Notes: generated from the sequence alone by a model not told the origin. Shown: positions 1-6,107, counted from the stretch's first letter. The stretch: 6,283 nucleotides of DNA from Chloroflexota bacterium (GCA_016199375.1 JACQGV010000228.1:1-6283), one strand, 5' to 3'. Numbers and translations are program-made.

Positions 1-990
1 CGGCGGCGGGCGCTGCGGGACGAGGAGCAGCTCACGGCGCTGGTATCACGGGAGGGCGCGTTCCTGCTGAACAACATCATGTTTCTGGCGGTGCTGGCGG
101 TCACCTTCATAGGCTCTATCTACCCCTGGATTTACGAGTCGGTCCGCGGGGTGAAACTGGCCCCCGGCCCCGAGTTCTTCAACCGCGCCAACGGCCCGAT
201 ACTGCTTGGCCTGCTGGTGCTGATGGGGGTAGGCCCGGTGGTGCCCTGGCGGGGCGCGCGGCCGGCGACGCTCCTGCGGATGCTGGCGCTGCCCCTGGCA
301 GTGGCGGTCCTGGTGATGGCGGCGCTGGCTGTCGCCGGGGTGCGTCAGGCCTGGGCGCTGGCGGGTTTCGGCGCCTGCGGGCTGGTGGCGGGCACCATTT
401 TCCGGGAGTGGGCAAAGGGCACCTGGGCCCGCCATCGCAGCCACGCCGAGGGCTATCCGCGCGCCTTCCTGGGCCTCATCGCCAGCAACCGGGCGCGCTA
501 CGGCGGGTATGTGGTACACCTGGCCATCGCTCTGATGGCCATCGGGGTCATCGGCTCCAACTTCTTCAAGACCGAGCGGGAGGTGTCCCTCCGGCCCGGC
601 CAGTCGGCGGCGGTCAACCAGTATGTCCTGACCTACGAGGGTATGCGGCGCTACCCCACCCCCGACAAGCTGGTGGCCCTGGCCACAGTCTCCCTGCGGG
701 AGGGCGACCGCAGCCTGGGCACGGTGGAGACGGGCCGCACCCTGCAGCGCAGCATGAGCCAGCCCGTGGCTGAGATCGCCATCCGCTCCACCTGGAAGGA
801 GGACCTGTACATCGTGCCCGCCGTGCTGCGGGAGGACGGCGAGACCACGTTCAAGATATTCGTCAATCCCCTGGTGATGTGGATCTGGATCGGGGGCGGC
901 GTGTTCCTGGCGGGCACGATCGTTGCGCTGTGGCCGGGCCGCCACGAGCTGCCCTTCCGGCGCCGGAGCGACCGGGGAGGACCGCTGTGA
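1..990 (+). CDS. ccmF: Cytochrome c haem lyase subunit CcmF, C-terminal half (5' end outside window)
   Basis: CcmF is the large membrane protein of System I that takes haem from holo-CcmE and attaches it to apocytochrome c on the outer face of the membrane. The frame is open from the first base, giving 329 residues of a protein usually about 600-700 long, so the N-terminal half with the WWD domain lies upstream. Visible family marks are SREGAFLLNN (residues 16-25), a membrane helix after it, more helices near 66-83, 92-112 and 118-133, then SNRARYGGYVVHLAIALMAIG (162-182). H173 there probably matches the conserved periplasmic haem-ligand histidine of CcmF. A soluble external domain follows (about 190-285) with SQPVAEIAIRST (253-264), then the closing FVNPLVMWIWIGGG helix (287-300). 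The stop codon overlaps the GTG start of the next gene, so the two are probably translationally coupled. Family identity is clear; the assignment of H173 is by motif only. Confidence 0.9.
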   Translation, partial: RRRALRDEEQLTALVSREGAFLLNNIMFLAVLAVTFIGSIYPWIYESVRGVKLAPGPEFFNRANGPILLGLLVLMGVGPVVPWRGARPATLLRMLALPLAVAVLVMAALAVAGVRQAWALAGFGACGLVAGTIFREWAKGTWARHRSHAEGYPRAFLGLIASNRARYGGYVVHLAIALMAIGVIGSNFFKTEREVSLRPGQSAAVNQYVLTYEGMRRYPTPDKLVALATVSLREGDRSLGTVETGRTLQRSMSQPVAEIAIRSTWKEDLYIVPAVLREDGETTFKIFVNPLVMWIWIGGGVFLAGTIVALWPGRHELPFRRRSDRGGPL

Positions 991-1367
991 CCATACTAAC
1001 CATACTGGTGGTGGGAGGGCTCGCTGCCCTCGCCTTCCTCTACGTCGCCTGGCCCCTGCTCAGGCGGCCGCTGGTGCCCGCCAACGCCGAGCCACCTGCC
1101 GTGGCGACGGGCCCCGCTGCGACCGCCGACGAGTTGGAGACGGACCTGCAGCTTGGCCTGCTGGCCCGCGCGGACGTGCCCCCGGTGGTGGCGGTCGCCA
1201 GCCCCGCTGTTGCACCGGCCATCCGGGCCAGCGAGGGCGGGCAGGGTGAGGGCCAGCAGAGCCCCGCGACCCTGCGGGCCGAGATCGAGCGGGAAGTGGC
1301 CGCCCTGCGGGAGCGCCGGCGGGAGCAGACCTCGGGGGGCGAGCCCGGCAGCCCGGGCCGTCCCTGA
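987..1367 (+). CDS. Small single-helix membrane protein, CcmI N-terminus-like
   Basis: This is a 126-residue protein starting at GTG 987, chosen because it overlaps the ccmF stop by 4 bp (GTGA) and has GGGGAGG at 974-980 as ribosome binding site. Residues 3-26 form one membrane helix ending in AFLYVAWPLLRRP, which resembles the first helix of CcmI proteins (hydrophobic run, then WPLLRR). An Ala/Pro-rich low-complexity stretch follows (about 30-95), then a charged, probably helical segment ATLRAEIEREVAALRERRRE (94-113) and a Gly/Pro tail. There is no second membrane helix, no TPR region and no CxxC motif, so it is not a full CcmI or CcmH. Its place after ccmF suggests an accessory role in cytochrome maturation, perhaps scaffolding. 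The existence of the gene is well supported by position and spacing; the CcmI link rests on a short motif and is tentative. Confidence 0.72.
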   Translation: MTILTILVVGGLAALAFLYVAWPLLRRPLVPANAEPPAVATGPAATADELETDLQLGLLARADVPPVVAVASPAVAPAIRASEGGQGEGQQSPATLRAEIEREVAALRERRREQTSGGEPGSPGRP

Positions 1368-1379
1368 TGCCGCCGCGCC

Positions 1380-1385
1380 AGGAGG
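1380..1385 (+). promoter_or_regulatory. Ribosome binding site that fixes a TTG start at 1393
   Basis: AGGAGG is a full anti-16S match, 7 nt before TTG 1393. It decides the start of the downstream exported protein: an ATG far upstream in the same frame (1153) lies inside the preceding gene and would add sequence with no protein-like character, and no in-frame ATG occurs before the external domain. Confidence 0.75.
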
Positions 1386-1392
1386 ACCGCCC

Positions 1393-2619
1393 TTGCAGCC
1401 CTTGCGCCAGACGACTGAGCGCCCGCGCCTGAGGGCGGGCCCTGGCCTGGCAGGGTCCCTGGGCCTGGCCGCCATCATCCTGGGGGCGCTGGCAGCGGCC
1501 CTCGGCGCCCAGATCAGTCCCGGGGGCCGTCCGGCCCTGGCCCAGGGACCGGGAGCCATCGAGGGGCGACTCAGGAATGGCACGCCCGCTGGCGCGCCCG
1601 CGGGCGGGGTGGCGGTGTACCTGGTGTCGCTGCTGCCCAGCGGCGAGGCCCTGACCGTCGCCAGCGCGACCACAGAGGCCGACGGTGCCTTCCGTTTCGA
1701 GGGGGTGAACGTCGAGGGAAGCCTGCTCTACCAGGTGCGCGCTGCCTACCAGGATGGCGACTTCCGCAGCCCGCTCGTCTCCTTCGCGTCCGGCTCCGGC
1801 AGGCTGACGGCAGATGTCCAGGTCTTCGATACCACTGGGGACCCAGCGGTGGTCCGCTTCACCCGGGTGGTCATCCTCATCGAGCGCGCCGGGGGGCGGC
1901 TGGTGGTCACCCAGCCGCTCACGGTGAGCGTTGCGGGTGACCGCGCCTACATCGGCGCGGCGCCCCCGGAAGGCGAGCTGCGCCGGAGCCTGGTCATCCC
2001 TCTGCCGCCGGGGGTGCAGACGGTGCAGTACCTGGAGGGACTCCAGCCCGAGGAGACGGAGCTGACGGCGGCGGGCGTCCTCTTTCGCGTGCCCCTGGCT
2101 CCCGGCCCGCGCGAGCTTTTGTTGCGCTATGAAGTCCCCATCGCGGCGAACAGGTGGCGCCTCGCCTGGCGCTCGGAGTTCGCCACCGACCAGTTTGATA
2201 TACTCCTGCTGGGACTCCCCGCCCAGGCGGGCCCGGGCCCCCTGAGAGACCAGGGTGTCATGAGCTTTCAGGGCCGGGAGTTCCGGCGGCTCAGCGCCGG
2301 GGGCGTGGGGGCCGGGGTTGGCCTCGAGGCCATCCTGGTTGGCCTGCCTTTCTTCGATATTGAGCAGGCCCTGCGGTGGGTGGCGCTGGGCGCTGGGCTG
2401 GCCCTGGGCGCGGCGCTGGTGGCGCTCGCTGCCCGTCGAGCGAAGGGGTCGCTAACGGCTGCGGTGCTGGTCGCCGAGCGGGACAGCCTCGTGGCGGAGG
2501 TGGCGGCGCTGGACGAGCGCTTCAGCTCCGGCGAGGTCGGCGCGGGCGCGTACCAGCGCCAGCGCCGCCGTAAGCTGGATGCTCTGCTCACCCTGACCAG
2601 GGCCCTGCGAGGACGCTAG
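1393..2619 (+). CDS. Exported, membrane-anchored beta-domain protein of the ccm operon, function unknown
   Basis: This is a 408-residue protein starting at TTG 1393. An N-terminal hydrophobic stretch (about 20-40), followed by GRPALAQG (45-52), can act as a signal peptide or membrane anchor. Residues 55-145 look like a carboxypeptidase-regulatory-like or Cna-B-type beta-sandwich: IEGRLRNGT, then VAVYLVSL, then TTEADGAFRFEGV (93-105), the usual 'T..DG.F.F..v' strand pattern. A second beta-rich part (about 150-265) has no family I recognise. A membrane helix follows (about 327-347), then a short basic tail with a charged helical motif, AEVAALDERFSSGE (368-381) plus YQRQRRRKLDALL (387-399). This pattern recalls the cytoplasmic loop of CcmI and SHOCT-like segments. 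Predicted layout: most of the protein outside, C-tail inside. It lies 25 bp after the previous gene and 2 bp before ccmA, so a role in haem or apocytochrome handling is likely but inferred. I do not recognise a characterised homologue. Confidence 0.8.
   Translation: MQPLRQTTERPRLRAGPGLAGSLGLAAIILGALAAALGAQISPGGRPALAQGPGAIEGRLRNGTPAGAPAGGVAVYLVSLLPSGEALTVASATTEADGAFRFEGVNVEGSLLYQVRAAYQDGDFRSPLVSFASGSGRLTADVQVFDTTGDPAVVRFTRVVILIERAGGRLVVTQPLTVSVAGDRAYIGAAPPEGELRRSLVIPLPPGVQTVQYLEGLQPEETELTAAGVLFRVPLAPGPRELLLRYEVPIAANRWRLAWRSEFATDQFDILLLGLPAQAGPGPLRDQGVMSFQGREFRRLSAGGVGAGVGLEAILVGLPFFDIEQALRWVALGAGLALGAALVALAARRAKGSLTAAVLVAERDSLVAEVAALDERFSSGEVGAGAYQRQRRRKLDALLTLTRALRGR
2609..2613 (+). promoter_or_regulatory. 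Ribosome binding site that supports the TTG start of ccmA
   Basis: GAGGA lies 8 nt before TTG 2622, inside the last codons of the previous gene. The first in-frame ATG of ccmA is at residue 114, after the Walker A motif, and I found no earlier GTG, so a TTG start is practically forced here. Confidence 0.65.
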
Positions 2620-2621
2620 GC

Positions 2622-3365
2622 TTGGCGCACGGACAGGTTACCGTATTTCCGCAGCCCTGGACGGTCCAGGCCCGGGGCCTGACCAAGGCCTACGGCTACC
2701 AGTGGGCGCTGCGGGGGATAGACCTGGAGCTGCGGCGCGGCTCCAGCCTGGCCCTCTTCGGGCCCAACGGCTCCGGCAAGACCACCCTCATAAAGGTGTT
2801 GGTGACGCTGGCGCGGCCCACGGGTGGCGAGGCGCTGATTGAAGGCCACGATATCCGCCGCGACGCCCAGGCGGTGCGCCGGGCGGTGGGCGTGGTGGGC
2901 CACGAGCCCTGGCTCTACGAGGACCTGACGGTCCAGGAGAACCTTCACTTCTACGGGCGGATGTATGGCGTGTCCGACCTTCCCCGCCGGGCGCTGGCGG
3001 TGCTGGAGCAGGTGGGGATGGACCCCTACGCCCAGTTCCCGGTGCGCTCCCTCAGCCACGGCATGCGCCGGCGCGTGGCCCTGGCCCGAGCGTTCTTGCA
3101 CCGCCCCCGGGTCCTGCTCCTGGACGAGCCCGAGGCGGGGCTGGACCAGGAGGCCCTGGCGCTGCTGGAGCGCGCGCTGGCCCAGGCGCGGATGGACGGG
3201 ATGTCAGTGCTGATAGCCACCCATGACCTGGCGTGGGGGCTGGCCCTGGCGGAGCGGGCGGTGGTCCTCCACAGGGGGAGGATCGCCTACGATAGCGGGG
3301 GGACGCGCCTGGACGCCGCGGCGCTGGCCGCCACCTACCGGCGGGTGACGGAGGCGGCGCCGTGA
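2622..3365 (+). CDS. ccmA: Haem exporter / holo-CcmE release ATPase CcmA
   Basis: This is a 247-residue ABC ATPase, a little longer than the usual 200-220. CcmA works with CcmB, CcmC and CcmD on the inner face of the membrane; ATP hydrolysis drives release of haem-loaded CcmE from CcmC. Visible motifs in order: GLTKAYG (19-25), Walker A GPNGSGKT (47-54), the Q-loop region VVGHEPWLYEDLT (91-103) with Glu where generic ABC proteins have Gln, signature LSHGMRRRVALARA (144-157), Walker B VLLLDEP (164-170) with catalytic E169, D-loop AGLD (172-175) and the switch histidine in ATHD (H201). SHGM in place of SGGQ is normal variation for this subfamily. The start is TTG. The stop overlaps the ccmB GTG by 4 bp. 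A drug or polysaccharide exporter ATPase is excluded mainly by the neighbours ccmB, ccmC and ccmD. Confidence 0.93.
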   Translation: MAHGQVTVFPQPWTVQARGLTKAYGYQWALRGIDLELRRGSSLALFGPNGSGKTTLIKVLVTLARPTGGEALIEGHDIRRDAQAVRRAVGVVGHEPWLYEDLTVQENLHFYGRMYGVSDLPRRALAVLEQVGMDPYAQFPVRSLSHGMRRRVALARAFLHRPRVLLLDEPEAGLDQEALALLERALAQARMDGMSVLIATHDLAWGLALAERAVVLHRGRIAYDSGGTRLDAAALAATYRRVTEAAP

Positions 3366-4036
3366 CCGCTATTCTGGGCAAGGTCGGCGCCATCGTCTGG
3401 AAGGACGTGCTGGCCGAGCTCCGGACCAAGGACATCGTCCTCTCCGTGGGGGTGTTCGCCGTCCTGGTCATCATCGTCTTCAACTTCGCCTTCCAGCCTG
3501 GGGCTCAGGGCATCGGCGCCGTCGCCCCCGGGGCCCTGTGGGTGGCGGTGGTTTTCGCCGGTGTCCTGGGGATGAACCGGGCCTTCGTGCTGGAGAAGGA
3601 GCGCGGCACCCTGCCGGGCCTGCTGCTCTGCCCGGTGCCCCGCGAGGCCATCTTCGCCGGGAAGATGGCGGCCAGCCTGCTGTTCATGCTGCTGGTGGAG
3701 GCGGCGGTGGTGCCGCTCTTCGGCGTCTTCCTGGGCCTGCCCCTGTTCCCCCCGGCGCTGGTGCCCATTGTCCTGCTGGCGACCCTCGGCTTTGCGGCCG
3801 CGGGCACCCTCTTCTCGGCGGTGGCGGCCAGCTCGCGGTCCCGTGAGCTCATGCTGCCGATCCTGCTGCTGCCGGTGCTGGTGCCCGTGATCCTGAGCGC
3901 CGTGGGCGCCTCGGCGGCGGTCTTCGCCGGCGAGCCCTTCGGCGAGTACCGCACCTGGGTGCAGGTGCTCATCGGCTTCGATGTGGTGTACCTGGTCCTG
4001 TCGGCCTGGGTATTCGAGTACGTGGTGCAGGAGTAG
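3362..4036 (+). CDS. ccmB: Haem exporter membrane subunit CcmB
   Basis: This is a 224-residue integral membrane protein, the normal length for CcmB, which pairs with CcmA as the membrane part of the CcmABCD complex. About six hydrophobic segments can be placed near residues 24-42, 55-75, 103-125, 133-155, 164-184 and 200-222. Family-typical stretches are the N-terminal WKDVLAELRTKD (13-24), the loop FVLEKERGTLPGLLLCPVPREAIFAGK (75-101 region, with conserved E..RGT..GL..CPV) and SRSRELMLPILLLPVLVPV (158-176). The start is GTG 3362, overlapping the ccmA stop by 4 bp, with GGAGG at 3350-3354. Only 2 bp separate it from ccmC. No missing parts or odd features were seen. Confidence 0.94.
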   Translation: MTAILGKVGAIVWKDVLAELRTKDIVLSVGVFAVLVIIVFNFAFQPGAQGIGAVAPGALWVAVVFAGVLGMNRAFVLEKERGTLPGLLLCPVPREAIFAGKMAASLLFMLLVEAAVVPLFGVFLGLPLFPPALVPIVLLATLGFAAAGTLFSAVAASSRSRELMLPILLLPVLVPVILSAVGASAAVFAGEPFGEYRTWVQVLIGFDVVYLVLSAWVFEYVVQE

Positions 4037-4038
4037 AG

Positions 4039-4788
4039 ATGGTGGACGCTAGGGCAGGGCAGCGGCCCTCCCCGCGGGTGGAGGGCAGGGCTGCGGGGCT
4101 GGGCTGGGGGGTGGGAGCGCTCCTGGTGGCCACCGCAGCCGTGATGGTAGTCGCTCTCTACATGGCGCTGGTGTGGGCGCCGCCCGAGCGGCTCCAGGGC
4201 CAGGTCTATCGCATCTTCTTCTTCCACGTGCCGGTTTCCTGGGTGGCCTACCTAGCCTTCGCCGTCACCTTCGCGGGGGGGCTGGCCTACCTGCGCAGCG
4301 GCCGGGCGTCCTGGGACCGGGCAGCGGCCGCCTCGGCGGAGGTCGGCGTCGTCTTCACCACCCTGAGCCTGGTGACGGGCTCAATCTGGGGCAAGCCCAT
4401 CCTGAACGCCTGGTGGGGCTGGGATGTCCGCCTCACCACGACGCTGGTGCTGTGGTTAATCTACCTGGGCTACCTGATGATCCGGGCCTACGCCGCCGAG
4501 CAGGCCCAGGGAGCGCGGCTGGCGGCAGTGGTCGGCGTGGTCGGTTTCGTGGTGGTCCCTATCAACTTTTTCTCCATCCGGCTCTGGCGGGGCCTGCACC
4601 CGGGGCCCAACATCGGCACGGAAGGCGGCTTGGAGATAGAAGGGGCGATGGCGGCGACGCTCTTCGTGTCCCTGGCGGCGGTGACCCTGCTCTATATCAC
4701 GCTCCTGGTCGCCCGCATACGGCTGCGCTCCCTCACCGACGCCGTGGGCGAGATCAAGGCGCGCCTGGGGGTGGGAGGCATTCGGTGA
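4039..4788 (+). CDS. ccmC: Haem-handling membrane protein CcmC
   Basis: This is a 249-residue member of the haem handling protein family. CcmC binds haem at the outer face of the membrane through two histidines and a Trp-rich loop, and makes the covalent haem-CcmE adduct. The protein has about six membrane helices (near 22-45, 64-86, 98-115, 133-151, 161-180 and 203-226). H63 in FFHVPVSW and H187 in RGLHP are the expected axial ligands. The WWD domain lies between them: SIWGKPILNAWWGWDVRLT (115-133). The start is ATG 4039, with AGGAG at 4029-4033; it is the only ATG start among the operon genes whose start is visible. The N-terminus has about 20 polar, basic residues before the first helix. 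The stop overlaps the next gene by 4 bp. CcsA/CcmF belong to the same superfamily, but length and neighbours fit CcmC. Confidence 0.95.
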   Translation: MVDARAGQRPSPRVEGRAAGLGWGVGALLVATAAVMVVALYMALVWAPPERLQGQVYRIFFFHVPVSWVAYLAFAVTFAGGLAYLRSGRASWDRAAAASAEVGVVFTTLSLVTGSIWGKPILNAWWGWDVRLTTTLVLWLIYLGYLMIRAYAAEQAQGARLAAVVGVVGFVVVPINFFSIRLWRGLHPGPNIGTEGGLEIEGAMAATLFVSLAAVTLLYITLLVARIRLRSLTDAVGEIKARLGVGGIR

Positions 4789-4967
4789 AGAACTTCTGGT
4801 ACTTGTTCGCCGCCTACACGGTTATCTGGGCGGTCGTGCTGGGCTTCGTGCTCTCCTTCTACCTCCGCGAGCGCGCCCTACGCCGAGAGGTGGAGGCGCT
4901 GAAGGAGCTGCTTGACCGCCAGGAGGGCCATACGGCCCCTGGTGAAGGGGACAAGGTGCAGGGATAA
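4785..4967 (+). CDS. ccmD: Small membrane protein CcmD
   Basis: This is a 60-residue protein starting at GTG 4785, which overlaps the ccmC stop by 4 bp; GGGAGG at 4773-4778 is its ribosome binding site, 6 nt away. CcmD is a short single-helix protein that stabilises CcmC-CcmE and is needed for release of holo-CcmE from the CcmABC complex. Here residues 3-26 form the membrane helix, starting with FWYLFAAYTVIW, the typical CcmD opening with an aromatic Y.FAAY.V.W pattern. A charged, probably helical tail (27-46, RERALRREVEALKELLDR) follows, with a polar end. Position after ccmC, size and pattern agree, although short sequences give limited statistical support. It is the last gene of the operon in this window. 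Confidence 0.88.
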   Translation: MKNFWYLFAAYTVIWAVVLGFVLSFYLRERALRREVEALKELLDRQEGHTAPGEGDKVQG

Positions 4968-5060
4968 ACGGGCCTGTCATCCGACACTGACGAGGGCGAA
5001 AGCCGCCAGGAAGCCCCCCCCTTTTTCACCATCCTGCCAGGCCGGCTACCACCCCGGTCG

Positions 5061-6008
5061 CTATTGTGCGCCGTCCCCTAGGAGCTTGTTTACTGCCTGG
5101 ACATCGTCCGGCGTCAGGCGCCACTCGCCGGCTTTGGCGTTGGCCTCCACCTGCTCCGGCCTGGTGGCCCCGGCGATGACGCTGCCCACCTGGGGCTGGG
5201 CCAGCAGCCAGGCGATGGCCAGCTCGCCTACGGTGTGGCTGTGCCCTGCCGCGAACTGCTCCAGCTTGGCCAGGACCGCGAAGTTCTTCTCGGTCAGGTA
5301 GCGCGCGCCCATCCGCTCATTGCCGGCCAGGCGCGTCCCCGAGGGCGCGGGCTCGTGGGGCCGGTACTTGCCGGTCAGGAAGCCACTGGCCAGGGGGAAG
5401 AAGGGGATGATGCCGACGTTGTACGCCTGGCAGAAGGGGATGACCTCCCGCTCCAGCCGGCGGTTCAGCAGGCTGTACTCGGCCTGCTCGCTGACGAAGG
5501 GGTTCAGATGGTGGCTGCGGGCGGTCCAGGCGGCCTCGCAAAGCTGCCAGGCCGCGAAGTTGGAGGAGCCGAGGTAGCGGACCTTCCCCTGGTGCACGAG
5601 GTCGTCCAGTGCCCGCAGGGTCTCCTCGATGGGTGTGCGCGGGTCCGGGAAGTGGATTTGATAGAGGTCTAGGTAGTCGGTGTCCAGGCGCTTCAAGCTC
5701 TCTTCGACACTCTGGAGGATGTGCTGGCGAGAGCCGCCGCGGAGGTTGGGCCCCTCTCCACGCGGGCCGCCGAACTTGGTCGCCAGGACGAGCTGTCCGC
5801 GCATTCCTTTGATGGCGCGGCCGATGAACTCCTCGGAGCGCCCGCCGCCGTAGATGTTGGCGGTGTCAATGAAGTTGATGCCCAGCTCCACCGCCCGCCG
5901 CAGGACCGCGGCGCTGGCCTCGGCGTCCATACGGCCGCCGAAGTTGTTCGTCCCCAGGCCGACCGCCGAGACCTCCAGCCCCGAACCACCCAGGCGTCGG
6001 TACTCCAT
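5061..6008 (-). CDS. NAD(P)H-dependent aldo/keto reductase
   Basis: This is a complete 315-residue TIM-barrel oxidoreductase, the normal length. Such enzymes reduce aldehydes or ketones to alcohols with NADPH or NADH in the cytoplasm; the physiological substrate cannot be told from sequence. All four catalytic residues are present: D48 (FIDTANIY), Y53, K78 (LATKFG) and H119 (LYQIHFPD). Other family marks are MEYRRLGGSGLEVSAVGLGT at the N-terminus, RLDTDYLDLYQIH (107-119), LGSSN (146-150), Q175, PLASGFLTGKY (205-215) and the cofactor-binding end VIAGATRPEQVEAN (277-290). The overall look is of the Kv-beta/YhdN-like, general stress type branch. The start is ATG with GGAGAG 5 nt upstream on the minus strand. 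It converges on the ccm operon and has its own apparent promoter, so a functional link to cytochrome maturation is not indicated. Confidence 0.95.
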   Translation of the reverse strand: MEYRRLGGSGLEVSAVGLGTNNFGGRMDAEASAAVLRRAVELGINFIDTANIYGGGRSEEFIGRAIKGMRGQLVLATKFGGPRGEGPNLRGGSRQHILQSVEESLKRLDTDYLDLYQIHFPDPRTPIEETLRALDDLVHQGKVRYLGSSNFAAWQLCEAAWTARSHHLNPFVSEQAEYSLLNRRLEREVIPFCQAYNVGIIPFFPLASGFLTGKYRPHEPAPSGTRLAGNERMGARYLTEKNFAVLAKLEQFAAGHSHTVGELAIAWLLAQPQVGSVIAGATRPEQVEANAKAGEWRLTPDDVQAVNKLLGDGAQ

Positions 6009-6023
6009 GGCGCTCTCCTTTTG

Positions 6024-6036
6024 GCAAAGTCTTTGC
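6024..6036. promoter_or_regulatory. Candidate operator: perfect 13-bp palindrome at the reductase transcription start
   Basis: GCAAAG-T-CTTTGC is a perfect inverted repeat with a 1-nt centre. It lies between the proposed -10 box (6040-6048) and the ribosome binding site (6013-6020) of the aldo/keto reductase, overlapping the expected transcription start near 6033. That is a classic position for a repressor site. Its AT content is above the surroundings. No regulator gene is in the window. A short palindrome can occur by chance, so this is a candidate only. Confidence 0.4.
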
Positions 6037-6039
6037 AGA

Positions 6040-6048
6040 ATTGTAGCA
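6040..6048 (-). promoter_or_regulatory. Extended -10 promoter of the aldo/keto reductase gene
   Basis: On the minus strand the bases read TGCTACAAT, which is a full extended -10 motif (TGn followed by TACAAT, one mismatch to TATAAT). The expected start of transcription is near 6033, leaving a leader of about 25 nt before the ATG with a good ribosome binding site. No -35 hexamer is visible at 17 nt, where the terminator hairpin lies; extended -10 promoters often do without one. Confidence 0.5.
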
Positions 6049-6055
6049 GAGAGGA

Positions 6056-6084
6056 AAGGGCCGGCCCCACCGGGGCCGGCCCTT
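6056..6084 (-). terminator. Intrinsic terminator of the ferredoxin gene
   Basis: Two perfectly complementary 13-nt arms (6056-6068 and 6072-6084, AAGGGCCGGCCCC and its complement) enclose a 3-nt loop. The hairpin begins 23 nt after the stop codon of the minus-strand ferredoxin gene and is followed on that strand by a pyrimidine run (TTTCCTCTC), a weak but usable U-tract. It separates the ferredoxin transcript from the reductase promoter just downstream. On the + strand no T-run follows, so the minus orientation is preferred. Confidence 0.75.
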
Positions 6085-6107
6085 GCATAGGTCTAAAGGA
6101 GCGCCGT

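Noticed and set aside
46..945. Long minus-strand open frame antisense to ccmF
   Set aside because: Its product is rich in His, Gln, Gly and Arg without any domain, as expected for the antisense of a GC-rich membrane protein gene; ccmF on the + strand explains the region.
1153..1392. Upstream extension of the 408-residue protein to an ATG at 1153
   Set aside because: The added part lies out of frame inside the preceding gene, reads as Arg/Pro/Trp-rich noise and would bury the signal-like helix; the AGGAGG at 1380 marks the later start.
1367..1432. A 21-codon reading frame starting at an ATG that overlaps the stop of the CcmI-like gene (TGATG)
   Set aside because: It has no ribosome binding site, an Arg/Pro/Cys-rich composition typical of chance frames in GC-rich DNA, and it overlaps the well-supported TTG start at 1393 in another frame.
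2712..2805. Glu instead of Gln in the CcmA Q-loop region as a sign of an inactive ATPase
   Set aside because: The CcmA family is variable at this place, and Walker A, Walker B glutamate, signature and switch histidine are all intact, so the enzyme is probably active.
4968..5060. Possible terminator in the convergent gap: a GGC-GAAA-GCC mini-hairpin (4995-5004) and an 8-C/5-T run (5014-5026), plus a distant GGCCTG/CAGGCC pair
   Set aside because: The stem is only 3 bp and separated from the T-run, and the distant pair has a loop of about 60 nt. None forms a convincing intrinsic terminator for either strand, so the gap is left without a call.
5235..5672. Plus-strand open frames inside the aldo/keto reductase region
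   Set aside because: They are antisense shadows; the minus-strand frame carries the full catalytic tetrad and all family motifs.
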